Source: Perkinsus olseni (taxonomy: Eukaryota; Perkinsozoa; Perkinsida; Perkinsidae). From it: DNA of 13,664 nt. Below, in pieces: positions 7,197 through 13,664 of the stretch; position 1 is the first letter of the stretch, and every line of letters starts with the position of its first letter. The notes beneath the pieces were generated by a model. It saw only the letters and a program-made list of their open reading frames with translations, made no database searches and had not been told where the DNA came from. The position numbers and the translations under genes were made by a program. Location of the stretch: the NCBI GenBank assembly GCA_013115135.1, contig JABANP010000876.1:1-13664 (forward strand), read 5' to 3'.

Positions 7197-8354
7197 ATGC
7201 GAGCGAAAATTTGTAGTCATGCGTCACTACGCTCCGCTCATGACGAAACGTTTGTAGTCATGAAACGGTTCGCTCCGCCAAGTTTCTGGAAGTTGTTCCT
7301 CGGCTCTTGTGACTATCAGCCTTGGATTATTGTCTTTGATTTCAACTTCGCAGGATTTTGTCCTATGCCCCCTGGAGGTATCTTATCTACGCTTCAGGAG
7401 CTGCTTGGTGTGGCTCCAGAGCAGCGCGGAGACTCTCTCCAGCACTATTGTAAGCTCGTTCGCCAAGAAGACCCGCCTACGCCTGTTTCGGCCCGAGTCT
7501 ACGACCACGACGTCAACGACATTGTTGGGCTGACTTGTAATCGTCGCCCTCGGCCCGTGACTGGTGAGGATGGTGTGGTTCGCAAGCTTCATGATCGCAA
7601 TGGTCAACTAAGAGGTATCGCCCCTGACAGTGACGCCGACCATTCGCCGAAGTGGTTTTTGGCCCGTTCGGTTAGCAGTGCCGTTCGGTCCTTGGTCTCG
7701 TGGGGATGCCCTTGGGTGAGAGTAGAGGTACTACGTGAGAGTTGGGGAAAGCCCTTCCTGTGGGATGATTGTGCGGCCGAGTTGTTGCCCTGTGCCGCCT
7801 TCTGCAAGAAGATCGTTCAAGTTCCCTTGGCTGATGACGATACTCCGGTTGCCCCCTCTACGACTCGCTCTTCGGCCCGCTCCGATTTGGCCCTGATTGC
7901 CTACTCGTGCGGTACCGTTCTCACTCGAGACCTTGCCTACTTCTGTGAGACCTGCACCACGGTGGTGAAGATGAGAGGAGCTCGGCTTGAAGACCAACTC
8001 TATAGTTTGGCCCGTCACTTTAATAGTGCCGGCCATAGGAGTAACCAAGGCTCTCTCCCTGGGAGAGCCCATAGAGGTCGGCTGAGTGTGTTCCCCTTCT
8101 TCTTCGTCGATCACGAGTGCTTCAAGCGACTTTCGGCCCGTCAGTTCATGGACGACCTCAACAGTGGTGGTCTCAACCCGGCGCTGCGAAGGTTCGCTTC
8201 GACTCTCCGAGATCGACTTCGGCCTGATGGGCATTTCGTCTACATCCACAAAGGCATGGGAAGGTTCTTCTGTTTGGCCCGTCGGAGCGACTTTGCTCCG
8301 TCGGCTGGTCATCTCCATGTGATAAGTCAAGAGTCTAAAAAATCGTCCACATGA
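7197..8354 (+). CDS. Unknown 385-aa ORF with C2H2-like finger
   Basis: I do not recognise this protein. The ATG at 7197 is the first in frame; others follow at MKRFAPPSF (7260). The N-terminal region contains PWIIVFDFNFAGF, moderately hydrophobic but too charged for a clear membrane span. A possible zinc finger lies at 7944-8036: C-x2-C-x20-H-x5-H, with a longer middle spacing than classical C2H2 fingers. The C-terminal part is rich in Arg, Phe and His. No polymerase, protease or envelope motif is seen. Use of SAR and LAR encoded by TCGGCCCG/TTGGCCCG matches gag and pol, arguing that it has long been part of the element. It may be translated from a spliced or internally started RNA. Confidence 0.7.
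   Translation: MRAKICSHASLRSAHDETFVVMKRFAPPSFWKLFLGSCDYQPWIIVFDFNFAGFCPMPPGGILSTLQELLGVAPEQRGDSLQHYCKLVRQEDPPTPVSARVYDHDVNDIVGLTCNRRPRPVTGEDGVVRKLHDRNGQLRGIAPDSDADHSPKWFLARSVSSAVRSLVSWGCPWVRVEVLRESWGKPFLWDDCAAELLPCAAFCKKIVQVPLADDDTPVAPSTTRSSARSDLALIAYSCGTVLTRDLAYFCETCTTVVKMRGARLEDQLYSLARHFNSAGHRSNQGSLPGRAHRGRLSVFPFFFVDHECFKRLSARQFMDDLNSGGLNPALRRFASTLRDRLRPDGHFVYIHKGMGRFFCLARRSDFAPSAGHLHVISQESKKSST
7209..7280 (+). repeat. Imperfect 41-bp tandem duplication at the start of the 385-aa ORF
   Basis: TTGTAGTCATG occurs at 7211-7221 and 7252-7262, and CGCTCCGC at 7230-7237 and 7271-7278, both pairs 41 bp apart. GTCATG (7217) and CATGAC (7239) also form an inverted pair inside. The repeat lies in the first 28 codons of the ORF; 41 is not a multiple of 3, so the two copies are read in different frames. 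This leaves open whether the coding region really begins at 7197 or at the later ATG at 7260. Confidence 0.6.
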
Positions 8355-8357
8355 CCA

Positions 8358-8384
8358 TCTTCGGTTATGACTGATAACTGAAGA
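8358..8384 (+). other. 11-bp hairpin just after the 385-aa ORF
   Basis: TCTTCGGTTAT (8358-8368) and ATAACTGAAGA (8374-8384) are inverted repeats with a 5-nt loop; ten Watson-Crick pairs and one G-U pair form in RNA. The hairpin begins 3 bases after the TGA at 8352-8354. It could be a 3' UTR or RNA-processing structure, or act on downstream translation. No function can be assigned from sequence alone. Confidence 0.6.
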
Positions 8385-8671
8385 GGGTTCGTTGCGGTAT
8401 GGAGCCGTTAGTTGTGGTCTCGGATGTGCATGCGAGTTCTAGCAGAGCGAATGTACCACAATCATTATGATGGGGTCATGCACCCGCACACTGTCAATGG
8501 GTCAGTGAGACTCTCTAACTGGCAGTTAGTAACTGCGCTAATTGATTTCACGAAGGTCTGTATCACAGAATCTACGTCCGATTGCTCGCCGGAGTAACTG
8601 GGACCGAGAACCGAGAACGAGAACGAGAACCATGATCGAGGCCGCGAGAAAGAACCGAGCGAGAAAGATAA
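8385..8671 (+). other. Interval between 3' ORFs with purine-rich repeat
   Basis: I see no convincing gene here. From about 8605 a purine-rich run of CGAGAAC-like units begins and continues in degenerate form to about 8706. An ATG at 8632 opens a frame of 68 codons ending at 8838 (Lys/Arg/Glu-rich start), in a different frame from the long ORF that follows; it may be the true start of that protein if the frames are joined, or chance. The rest shows no RNA gene or repeat that I can recognise. Confidence 0.4.
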
Positions 8672-10168
8672 ATTTCCGACAAGAACCGAACGAGACGAGA
8701 ACCGATCTTGAGCTGTTTGCGCAGGTCTGCTGGTCATCGTTCCGGCCCGTTACCCTTTGTGTTGGAAGAAGGTACCTGCCCCTACGATCGAGTGATTTCG
8801 GCCAGTTTACAGCGGCTTCGGCAAGAGAATTTTGGTGAGCCTGTTACTTCGGTATCGACTCCTCAGCCTTCGGCCCGTTCTTCGGAGCCTTCAAGTATCC
8901 CGCCGCCGCCACCGCTGCCAGTTCAACAAGTGGTCGAGCCTTCAAGAAGATCGTCGATATGGTCAACCTCGAGTGCTGGTACCCCTCAAGACGATTCCCC
9001 TCAACGCCTGCCGTCGACTTTGTCACCATCTCCGCGAGCAGAACGGCGTCCATCGTTGGCTAGTTCGGCCCCGTTTAGAGCGGTTCGCGGTAGGATGGCT
9101 GCCTTGCCTCGTCGTTCGGTTCCTCCAAGATCGGTCGCTGAGCCTACGGTTACTCAACGCCCACGTTTGGCCCGGCCTCCGATGGAACCTCAGCCTCTAC
9201 CGGCGAGACCTTTTCGACTGGAAGTTGGTACGAGTCGGCCCTCGGAAGGTTATCGTTATGGTGACCGTGATGCCTTGATGCAAGCAAGGCCGGCTGATGT
9301 TCCGACGATGTCTGCTTCGGCCCGGTTTGCCGCTAGGCCTGCTGACTTCCAACGACGCCCTTTACCGCCGACGAGCCCTCGAGGAGTAAGATCGACAGAG
9401 CTGCCTCGCGCAGTCTCCCTGACTCCAAGAGCGGAAGAAGTGGTTGCTACGCCGACATCAAGGCCTGATGCTGAGGCTCCGGCGCCTCGCCAACTGCAAC
9501 AGCTCCCCGACTACGTGGGAGAGCATTGGGCTCCCCCTAACGTGATGTTGCCGAGAGATGGAGGTCGCCTTACGGTTCGTCTTCCCCAAGTACTGTCGTC
9601 TGGAGAAGTTCGGCCCGAGATGGTTCAAGCGGAGTTGGAGCTCAGCAACGTTGGTCAGCCTCATCGGTTCCACGATCGAGTTGCTATTACGGCTATCATG
9701 GCGATGTGGGTGCCGGTTGATCCACAGTCTGGCCTTGCGGTGGTGCCAAGGGAACAGCAGCCTGCGCTGCCCGTCCTTCGGCCCGCTCCAGCAGCTTTGC
9801 AACTGGAAGATGTTCTCGACGCTATCTCAGCTGTCGGCCCGGTGGATACTTCTGTGGACTTGCACGAGTTCGACGCCCAATCTCTGGTGAACACCGAAGC
9901 TGAGGTGGATATTATCAACGAGTCGTTGAGCTACTTGCCAAGGTCTGAAGACCTCGACGGAGTACTACCACCTATTCGGCCTGTTGACCAGAACGCCTTT
10001 GACTGGGATATTGACTCCACCATCGAGAAGGCTGGTATTCGTCATCCTGGCTGGACAAGGCCCTGGCCATTTCGGCCCGTGCCTTTCGTCCCGTGGCGTA
10101 TGGTTGCACTTCGTTGTGATCCTACTAGTCGGCGACTAGTAGTCGCCGCGGTGACATGGAGTACTTGA
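8672..10168 (+). CDS. Unknown Pro/Ser/Arg-rich ORF, start uncertain
   Basis: The frame is open from 8672 to the TGA at 10166-10168 (up to 498 codons), but its first ATG is only at 9095 (357 aa). An upstream start by splicing, a non-AUG codon or a frame change from the ATG at 8632 is possible. The first half is disordered: Ser, Pro and Arg with poly-Pro (about 8900) and many RP and SAR tripeptides. From about 9500 it looks more ordered, with alternating hydrophobic and charged residues (RLTVRLPQVLSSGEVRPEM; VDLHEFDAQSLV; DLDGVLPPIRPVDQNAFDWD). I recognise no family. The 3' end overlaps the next ORF by 13 bases. Confidence 0.6.
   Translation: MSDKNRTRREPILSCLRRSAGHRSGPLPFVLEEGTCPYDRVISASLQRLRQENFGEPVTSVSTPQPSARSSEPSSIPPPPPLPVQQVVEPSRRSSIWSTSSAGTPQDDSPQRLPSTLSPSPRAERRPSLASSAPFRAVRGRMAALPRRSVPPRSVAEPTVTQRPRLARPPMEPQPLPARPFRLEVGTSRPSEGYRYGDRDALMQARPADVPTMSASARFAARPADFQRRPLPPTSPRGVRSTELPRAVSLTPRAEEVVATPTSRPDAEAPAPRQLQQLPDYVGEHWAPPNVMLPRDGGRLTVRLPQVLSSGEVRPEMVQAELELSNVGQPHRFHDRVAITAIMAMWVPVDPQSGLAVVPREQQPALPVLRPAPAALQLEDVLDAISAVGPVDTSVDLHEFDAQSLVNTEAEVDIINESLSYLPRSEDLDGVLPPIRPVDQNAFDWDIDSTIEKAGIRHPGWTRPWPFRPVPFVPWRMVALRCDPTSRRLVVAAVTWST
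10122..10148 (+). repeat. Two overlapping palindromes able to form alternative hairpins
   Basis: CTACTAGTCG (10122-10131) and CGACTAGTAG (10133-10142) are perfect inverted repeats around one base. CGGCGACTA (10130-10138) and TAGTCGCCG (10140-10148) are a second perfect pair sharing the same bases. Only one can form at a time. They end 8 bases before the ATG at 10156, where the reading frame changes. Confidence 0.75.
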
Positions 10169-10392
10169 CTTCGGCCCCGTTCGCTGTGACCCGCGAAGAT
10201 GTTCTGTCTGGTGACTGGGGTGAGTTCTGGCAAGGATTCGACGATGGTCATGGCTGCAACGGGTTCCTCAATAATGCCTTTGTTGCCTTCGAGCATCCGT
10301 TGGTGGCTGATGTGCTGCCCTCGTTCGACGAGGACTGTTCGGCCCGCTTACTGTTCTTAAGCGAGCTTGGTGAAGGCCCCCAAGCGCAATAA
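10156..10392 (+). CDS. Unknown 78-aa ORF overlapping its neighbours
   Basis: It starts with ATG at 10156, inside the end of the preceding ORF (stop at 10166-10168), in the -1 frame. It is acidic and aromatic (GDWGEFWQGFDDGHG, PSFDEDCSARLLFL) and reads like normal coding sequence rather than a shadow. It probably forms one protein with the flanking frames. Its own frame ends at a TAA at 10390, nine bases after a run of five C (10377-10381), beyond which the sense of the protein continues in the +1 frame. It is either a coupled small protein or the middle part of a frameshifted one. Confidence 0.5.
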   Translation: MEYLTSAPFAVTREDVLSGDWGEFWQGFDDGHGCNGFLNNAFVAFEHPLVADVLPSFDEDCSARLLFLSELGEGPQAQ

Positions 10393-11011
10393 GGATTCTC
10401 GTGAGGAGGCGTGGCCCGAGAACCCCGAGATCGTTACGGCAGCTGGAGTGCTCAGGTGGCTTCATTCGGCCCAGGTTGGTGCTATGGCTGTGACGATTCA
10501 CTGTTCTCAAGGATCGACTCACGGTGAGATCCGCTCCGAGTGTGATGTGCTGTTCTGTTGCAACTATCATCTAGAGCGTGCCCTACCGGTTGTTATGAGA
10601 CTCAGTCGGGAGCGACCTCTTCGGCCCAACAGTTATGTCTTCTCGGCCCGTTCGACAAGAGCCTTCGAGTGTGGTTTGGAAGATGACTATGGCCGCCCCT
10701 CTGGACTTGACCGCCCTGAGAGTTTGGTTGACATGCTCTACAAGTACGAATCGGTGCGAGCTCGTGAAGGGTTCCCTCTACCTCGAGCTCCTTTGACGCC
10801 CTTCCCTGAGGTGTTCAATGTTCGGCCCAACGAGTTGATTGCTGCTCCGGCTACTGGTGTTAACCGACGTCGCGAACACCGCTCGTCTATCAACTTCGCT
10901 TGGTCCCGCTGTACCGACTCCTTCGAGGACGTGGTTCGGCCCGTTCTGGAACGCTGGCGTGAACAAGGTTCTCAACGAGATGAAGAATATCGTCACTGGT
11001 GGAAGGACTAA
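10361..11011 (+). CDS. Unknown 3'-terminal ORF
   Basis: The frame is open from 10361 to the stop at 11009-11011 (up to 216 codons); the first ATG is at 10484. It probably continues the 78-aa frame after the C-run at 10377-10381. The protein is mixed alpha/charged with EVFNVRPNELIAAP and a basic, Trp-rich end (VLERWREQGSQRDEEYRHWW). Cysteines occur at CDVLFCCNYH but do not form a pattern I know. No signal peptide or membrane segment is visible. TCGGCCC motifs appear in it at least five times. Function is unknown. Confidence 0.6.
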   Translation, partial: ASLVKAPKRNKDSREEAWPENPEIVTAAGVLRWLHSAQVGAMAVTIHCSQGSTHGEIRSECDVLFCCNYHLERALPVVMRLSRERPLRPNSYVFSARSTRAFECGLEDDYGRPSGLDRPESLVDMLYKYESVRAREGFPLPRAPLTPFPEVFNVRPNELIAAPATGVNRRREHRSSINFAWSRCTDSFEDVVRPVLERWREQGSQRDEEYRHWWKD

Positions 11012-11135
11012 CGTCCTCGGCCCGGTTGCCTCATGTGACGCTTGGCCCGGTAACGAAGCTTAAGATTATTGATGACGGCATAGATGATCTGATTTTTGCG
11101 ATTTTGATTTCTTTTTATCTATATCCGTGTCAAGG
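11012..11135 (+). other. 3' untranslated interval before the purine tract
   Basis: It contains two more copies of the element motif outside coding sequence (CTCGGCCCGG at 11016-11025, TTGGCCCGG near 11042). A T-rich stretch at about 11090-11120 lies upstream of the purine tract, resembling the U-box seen before such tracts in retroviruses. No ORF of note is present. Confidence 0.5.
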
Positions 11136-11151
11136 TTTTGCGGGGAGGAGA
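11136..11151 (+). other. Polypurine tract (plus-strand primer)
   Basis: TTTTGCGGGGAGGAGA lies immediately upstream of the 3' LTR, where the RNase H-resistant plus-strand primer is expected. The purine run GGGGAGGAGA ends directly before TGTTATGG (11152), so the LTR may start at that TG rather than at the TG at 11162. Confidence 0.85.
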
Positions 11152-11161
11152 TGTTATGGTA

Positions 11162-11406
11162 TGAAAGCGCAACTATGTCAGCGCTCGCCTCGAAAACCTT
11201 TGGCCCGATATAGGGGACAATTAGCGGGACAGATCTTGTGTGAGTCCTGCGTGCCGCAATGCGTATCCTTTGCGCTGCGCTATAGAGTGCTGCAATAGCT
11301 AGTTATTAGTACAATTCTCGTGAGTGGCAAATCAGTCACTTGTGACGTATTATTGTACGCTGGAACGTGTACTCTAAGGTGCAAGGTCTGGGTTGTGTTC
11401 TTATCT
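11162..11406 (+). repeat. 3' long terminal repeat
   Basis: It is identical to 1-245 over all 245 bases by eye. Identity implies recent insertion, because both LTRs are copied from one template at transposition. The sequence after 11406 (ATATATTTATTTTAG) differs from that after 245 and is taken as host DNA, including one side of any target-site duplication. It may extend 10 bp further left. Confidence 0.95.
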
Positions 11407-12432
11407 ATATATTTATTTTAGACACACAAACACTCCTGCAAATTGCCAGAAAACGCACATTCCAAACACCCACTTTCTCCCAACTTTAAGCAAACGTAAC
11501 TTTTCTCTTCCAATCTCTATCGCAGGCGTCCCACCCCTCATTCTACTCCTCTTCCTCTGCTCTACCTTTTCATCCACAAAACAAAACTAACCCATTCACT
11601 CACCACTCTTAATTCCTCGATTCTCCCAATTATTGCGAAATACCTTTCCTGCACTTGCACTAACAGCTGACTTGGAAGTGCATGTTCCTGCAAAATGCAT
11701 TCCTTCTGCATCCAGCCACTTCGGTCGCAATCTTGCCTATTCCACCCTTCCTCTGACAGTTTGAATCCCTGCGCTATTCTCTAATGTCAACATCGATCCC
11801 CATGCCTGAGCGGGGCGGCTCCGCCGGAGCTTCACAGGGTGCCCTGCCACTTCCGAGGACGCCCACCCCGGTGAGATCTACCACCCCAACGGTTGGAGCC
11901 CAACCACAGCAGCCACAAGTTGTGGCCCACAACCACACCAAGAATCTTATCTAAGGAGCAATTCTCCAACTACAACCAGAAACCAACGACAAGTCCAAAA
12001 ACAACAACCACAACAACAGAAACAACGAATGGACGGTCCCAGCAAAAGACCAACACTCCAGCAACAAAACTAATTTCTCATCTCCAAATGTTAAAACTCA
12101 TTTCATCCCACTATGTGTTTGCTTCATCAATACCCTCATAATACGCATACGTTCCACTATAGCGACTCCCTCAACGACATTGTCGTTATCAGTCATAACT
12201 TATGACGAGCTCTTCAACCAACAGGCCACACTCGCCGCCACCGCATACATCCATATGACCAAAACCCCGCCCACTGCGTGCACCCAGATAAGAGGAGGCA
12301 TTTTTATCACACCATTTTCGCGGTTTCTCGCTTTCACGTGCGTTCACGACGTGAGTTTCACGTTCTCCAACCTCATTTACTTGCTCAGCAAAATAAACCT
12401 CATAGCTCATCCTCAACCAAACATTCAACGAC

Positions 12433-12735
12433 TTCCAAGTTAGAAGTTCCAACCCAACCACACAACCATTCAACTGTTATTACTCGACCCCAACGTCATG
12501 TGCGCTCACGTCTACCTTCCTCCTCTTCACAGTAAAACTCACACACTGCGACTCACACTCGAATGAAGTATTCGGAATTATATATGAACATCATACGTCA
12601 ACCACATTCACCGTTTCAGGTTCCTCACCGTCTACCGCATACTGATAACCAAACACCATGACTGCTACGCAACGCAGCCTTTCGACTACTCACACCAGCT
12701 ACTCACAGTCAGCCTTTCCAAATTGGAAGTTCCAA
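12433..12735. repeat. Pair of 20-bp near-identical repeats in the flank
   Basis: A 20-bp sequence at 12433-12452 (TTCCAAGTTAGAAG and TTCCAA) recurs at 12716-12735 with 18 of 20 bases the same. Each contains TTCCAA twice, with the second preceded by GAAG, so each is internally repetitive. They are 283 bp apart in the same orientation. They may be a regulatory motif or part of an old repeat. Confidence 0.5.
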
Positions 12736-13031
12736 TCACGCCGAATTATATTTCTCTGTTAGTTCACAATGTTAACCATGTCCTTTCTGCGGGAGCCATA
12801 AATATAAGGATGAGTACTTCACGACTAGACATGACCGAAATTTATTCGGACGTATTTGCAGCGAAAAATGGTAGGGTACAGGTGAATGATGTACAGGTTT
12901 TCGGCAATTGCCAGTAATATACATTTACATATAAATTTAATATGATGATTTGGAGCAATTCAATGCCTGCTCGGCCACCATGGCCTAAGCCGCATGATCA
13001 TCAACATCTCCATTTTGCATGCCCTATCCCT

Positions 13032-13048
13032 ACTTCTCAAGGAGAAGT
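13032..13048. repeat. Perfect 7-bp hairpin in the flank
   Basis: ACTTCTC (13032-13038) and GAGAAGT (13042-13048) pair around AAG. This is a short, perfect inverted repeat with no adjacent coding sequence; it may be chance. Confidence 0.4.
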
Positions 13049-13293
13049 GTATATCATATCAACAAGCACTGCATTCTATTTATTCACAAGACGCCTGTAA
13101 TTTAAAAGCTGTACATGTCGTATACCAAGAAATGAACAGACTGTAATTGAGAGTCACATAATTCTAGAACAGTAAAATCCTTGCGCAATAAGTTATTGCT
13201 AACAACAGAAACGTATATAGCTGACGTAATACCAAGGATTCTCCCGGCAAGAGTACACCATCACGAACCATATAACGCCATAAGACCCAAATT

Positions 13294-13458
13294 CTCTGAC
13301 TCAGAGTCTCTGAGTAAAAAAAAGGGCCCTGACAAACTTGATGTCACTTGGTTCTGCTAGCTCTTACATTTTCAATAATTACCTATCTAACTTGCGGGGA
13401 GTGAATTGGCCCTAACAGTATGAAGCTTAGAGTCTTAGCCTCAGTCTGAGGCCCTCAG
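13294..13458. repeat. Two clusters of alternating CTCAG/CTGAG palindromes
   Basis: At 13294-13314, CTCTGA, TCAGAG and CTCTGAG follow one another with single-base spacers, giving two overlapping palindromes. At 13439-13458, CCTCA-GTC-TGAGG overlaps CTGAG-GCC-CTCAG in the same way. The two clusters are about 140 bp apart and share the CTCAG/CTGAG core. They could be ends of a small non-autonomous element or protein-binding sites. Confidence 0.4.
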
Positions 13459-13664
13459 CCTAACGAGTATTTCACATTCAATCATGTGCTATCGTTTATC
13501 ATGTTGAACTATTCTTAATCGTCCACTAATTCTCTCAGCACACTCACTAATACATTTTCGTATTCATCTATTTGCATTCGCCTGTTTGATTTACAGTTAT
13601 CATGTACTGCCTACTTCATAGTATGAGGGTTCATACACTAACTTACCAACTACAACGACGTGCA

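Larger units (their letters stand above)
1..11406 (+). mobile_element. Ty3/gypsy-type LTR retrotransposon with extra 3' ORFs
   Basis: Two identical 245-bp direct repeats enclose gag, a protease-RT-RNase H-integrase pol and a terminal polypurine tract, all on the + strand. This domain order, with integrase last, is that of Ty3/gypsy rather than Ty1/copia. At more than 11.4 kb the element is long for the group; the excess is the 6.8-11.1 kb block of unrecognised ORFs. Several reading-frame changes (near 4756, 5531, 10160 and 10380) mean this copy may not be autonomous. The left edge coincides with the window edge, so a few LTR bases may be missing there. Confidence 0.96.
11407..13664. other. 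Host flank without recognisable gene
   Basis: The composition changes sharply at the LTR edge to AT- and CA-rich sequence, with runs such as CAACCACAACAACAG near 12004-12020. Open frames here are short, lack codon character and have no domain I recognise. A TATA-like CATAAATATAAGG lies near 12799, and weak pyrimidine tract plus AG sites occur, for example before 11526. TCGGCCC is absent and TTGGCCC occurs once (near 13406), in contrast to the element. No tRNA, rRNA or CRISPR-like structure was seen. Introns of a sparse host gene cannot be excluded. Confidence 0.5.

Noticed and set aside
7290..7345. Membrane span suggesting an envelope protein
   Set aside because: The hydrophobic stretch PWIIVFDFNFAGF is short and broken by Asp and Asn; no fusion peptide, furin-type site or C-terminal anchor is visible.
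7731..8330. Minus-strand open frame of 199 codons
   Set aside because: It is antisense to the 385-aa ORF, has no recognisable motif and is explained by codon bias of the sense gene.
12180..12473. Overlapping 85-95-codon frames on both strands of the flank
   Set aside because: Low-complexity composition, no domain and no codon signature; several lack ATG starts.
12970..12988. Kozak-like GCCACCATGG in the flank
   Set aside because: The ATG is followed by one codon and a TAA; it is part of a GGCCACCATGGCC near-palindrome and not a gene start.

Overview
The window is dominated by one long terminal repeat (LTR) retrotransposon of the Ty3/gypsy (Metaviridae) type. It lies on the + strand from base 1 to about 11406 and is followed by about 2.26 kb of flanking host DNA. 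The evidence is two 245-bp direct repeats, identical by eye (1-245 and 11162-11406), a Gag with two zinc knuckles, and a Pol in the order protease, reverse transcriptase, RNase H, integrase. The host is a eukaryote. The sequence does not fix the group; a protist or alga is my guess, from the mid-GC element, the AT/CA-rich gene-poor flank and the absence of familiar animal or plant features. The 5' flank is outside the window, so target-site duplication cannot be checked.

Layout: 5' LTR (1-245); leader with a weak primer-binding candidate; gag (359-1546); a textbook -1 frameshift signal (slippery GGGAAAC, 6-nt spacer, perfect 9-bp hairpin) joining gag to pol; pol in the -1 frame to 4878 (protease, RT, RNase H and a first integrase-type H2C2 zinc module); a second H2C2 module whose reading frame changes at a TTT run near 4756; integrase core with D,D35E (to 5533); integrase C-terminal part in another frame (5533-5862); a Ser/Pro/acidic tail ORF ending in an Arg/Pro-rich motif (5911-6765). 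The usual end of such an element would be about here, and a copy of the polypurine tract sits at 6804-6819. The element nevertheless continues for about 4.3 kb: a 48-codon ORF with a signal-peptide-like start (6832-6978), a 385-aa unknown ORF with a C2H2-like finger (7197-8354), a Pro/Ser/Arg-rich ORF (8672-10168) and two overlapping ORFs (10156-10392, 10361-11011). Then come the terminal polypurine tract (11136-11151) and the 3' LTR.

The usual roles apply to the recognised part: Gag forms the particle and binds RNA, frameshifting sets the Gag:Pol ratio, protease cuts the polyprotein, RT/RNase H makes cDNA primed for plus strand at the polypurine tract(s), and integrase inserts it. The roles of the 3' ORFs are unknown; they occupy the env position but do not look like a classical envelope.

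Most unusual signals: (1) TCGGCCC occurs about 42 times and TTGGCCC about 16 times, almost only on the + strand of the element, in all three reading frames and also in the LTR and between ORFs; (2) a tandem duplication of the integrase N-terminal H2C2 module; (3) a second polypurine tract in front of a 3' block of unknown ORFs; (4) several frame changes in an element whose LTRs are identical, so they are either inherited, functional or assembly errors. The flank (11407-13664) holds no gene I can support, only small palindromes and short repeats.
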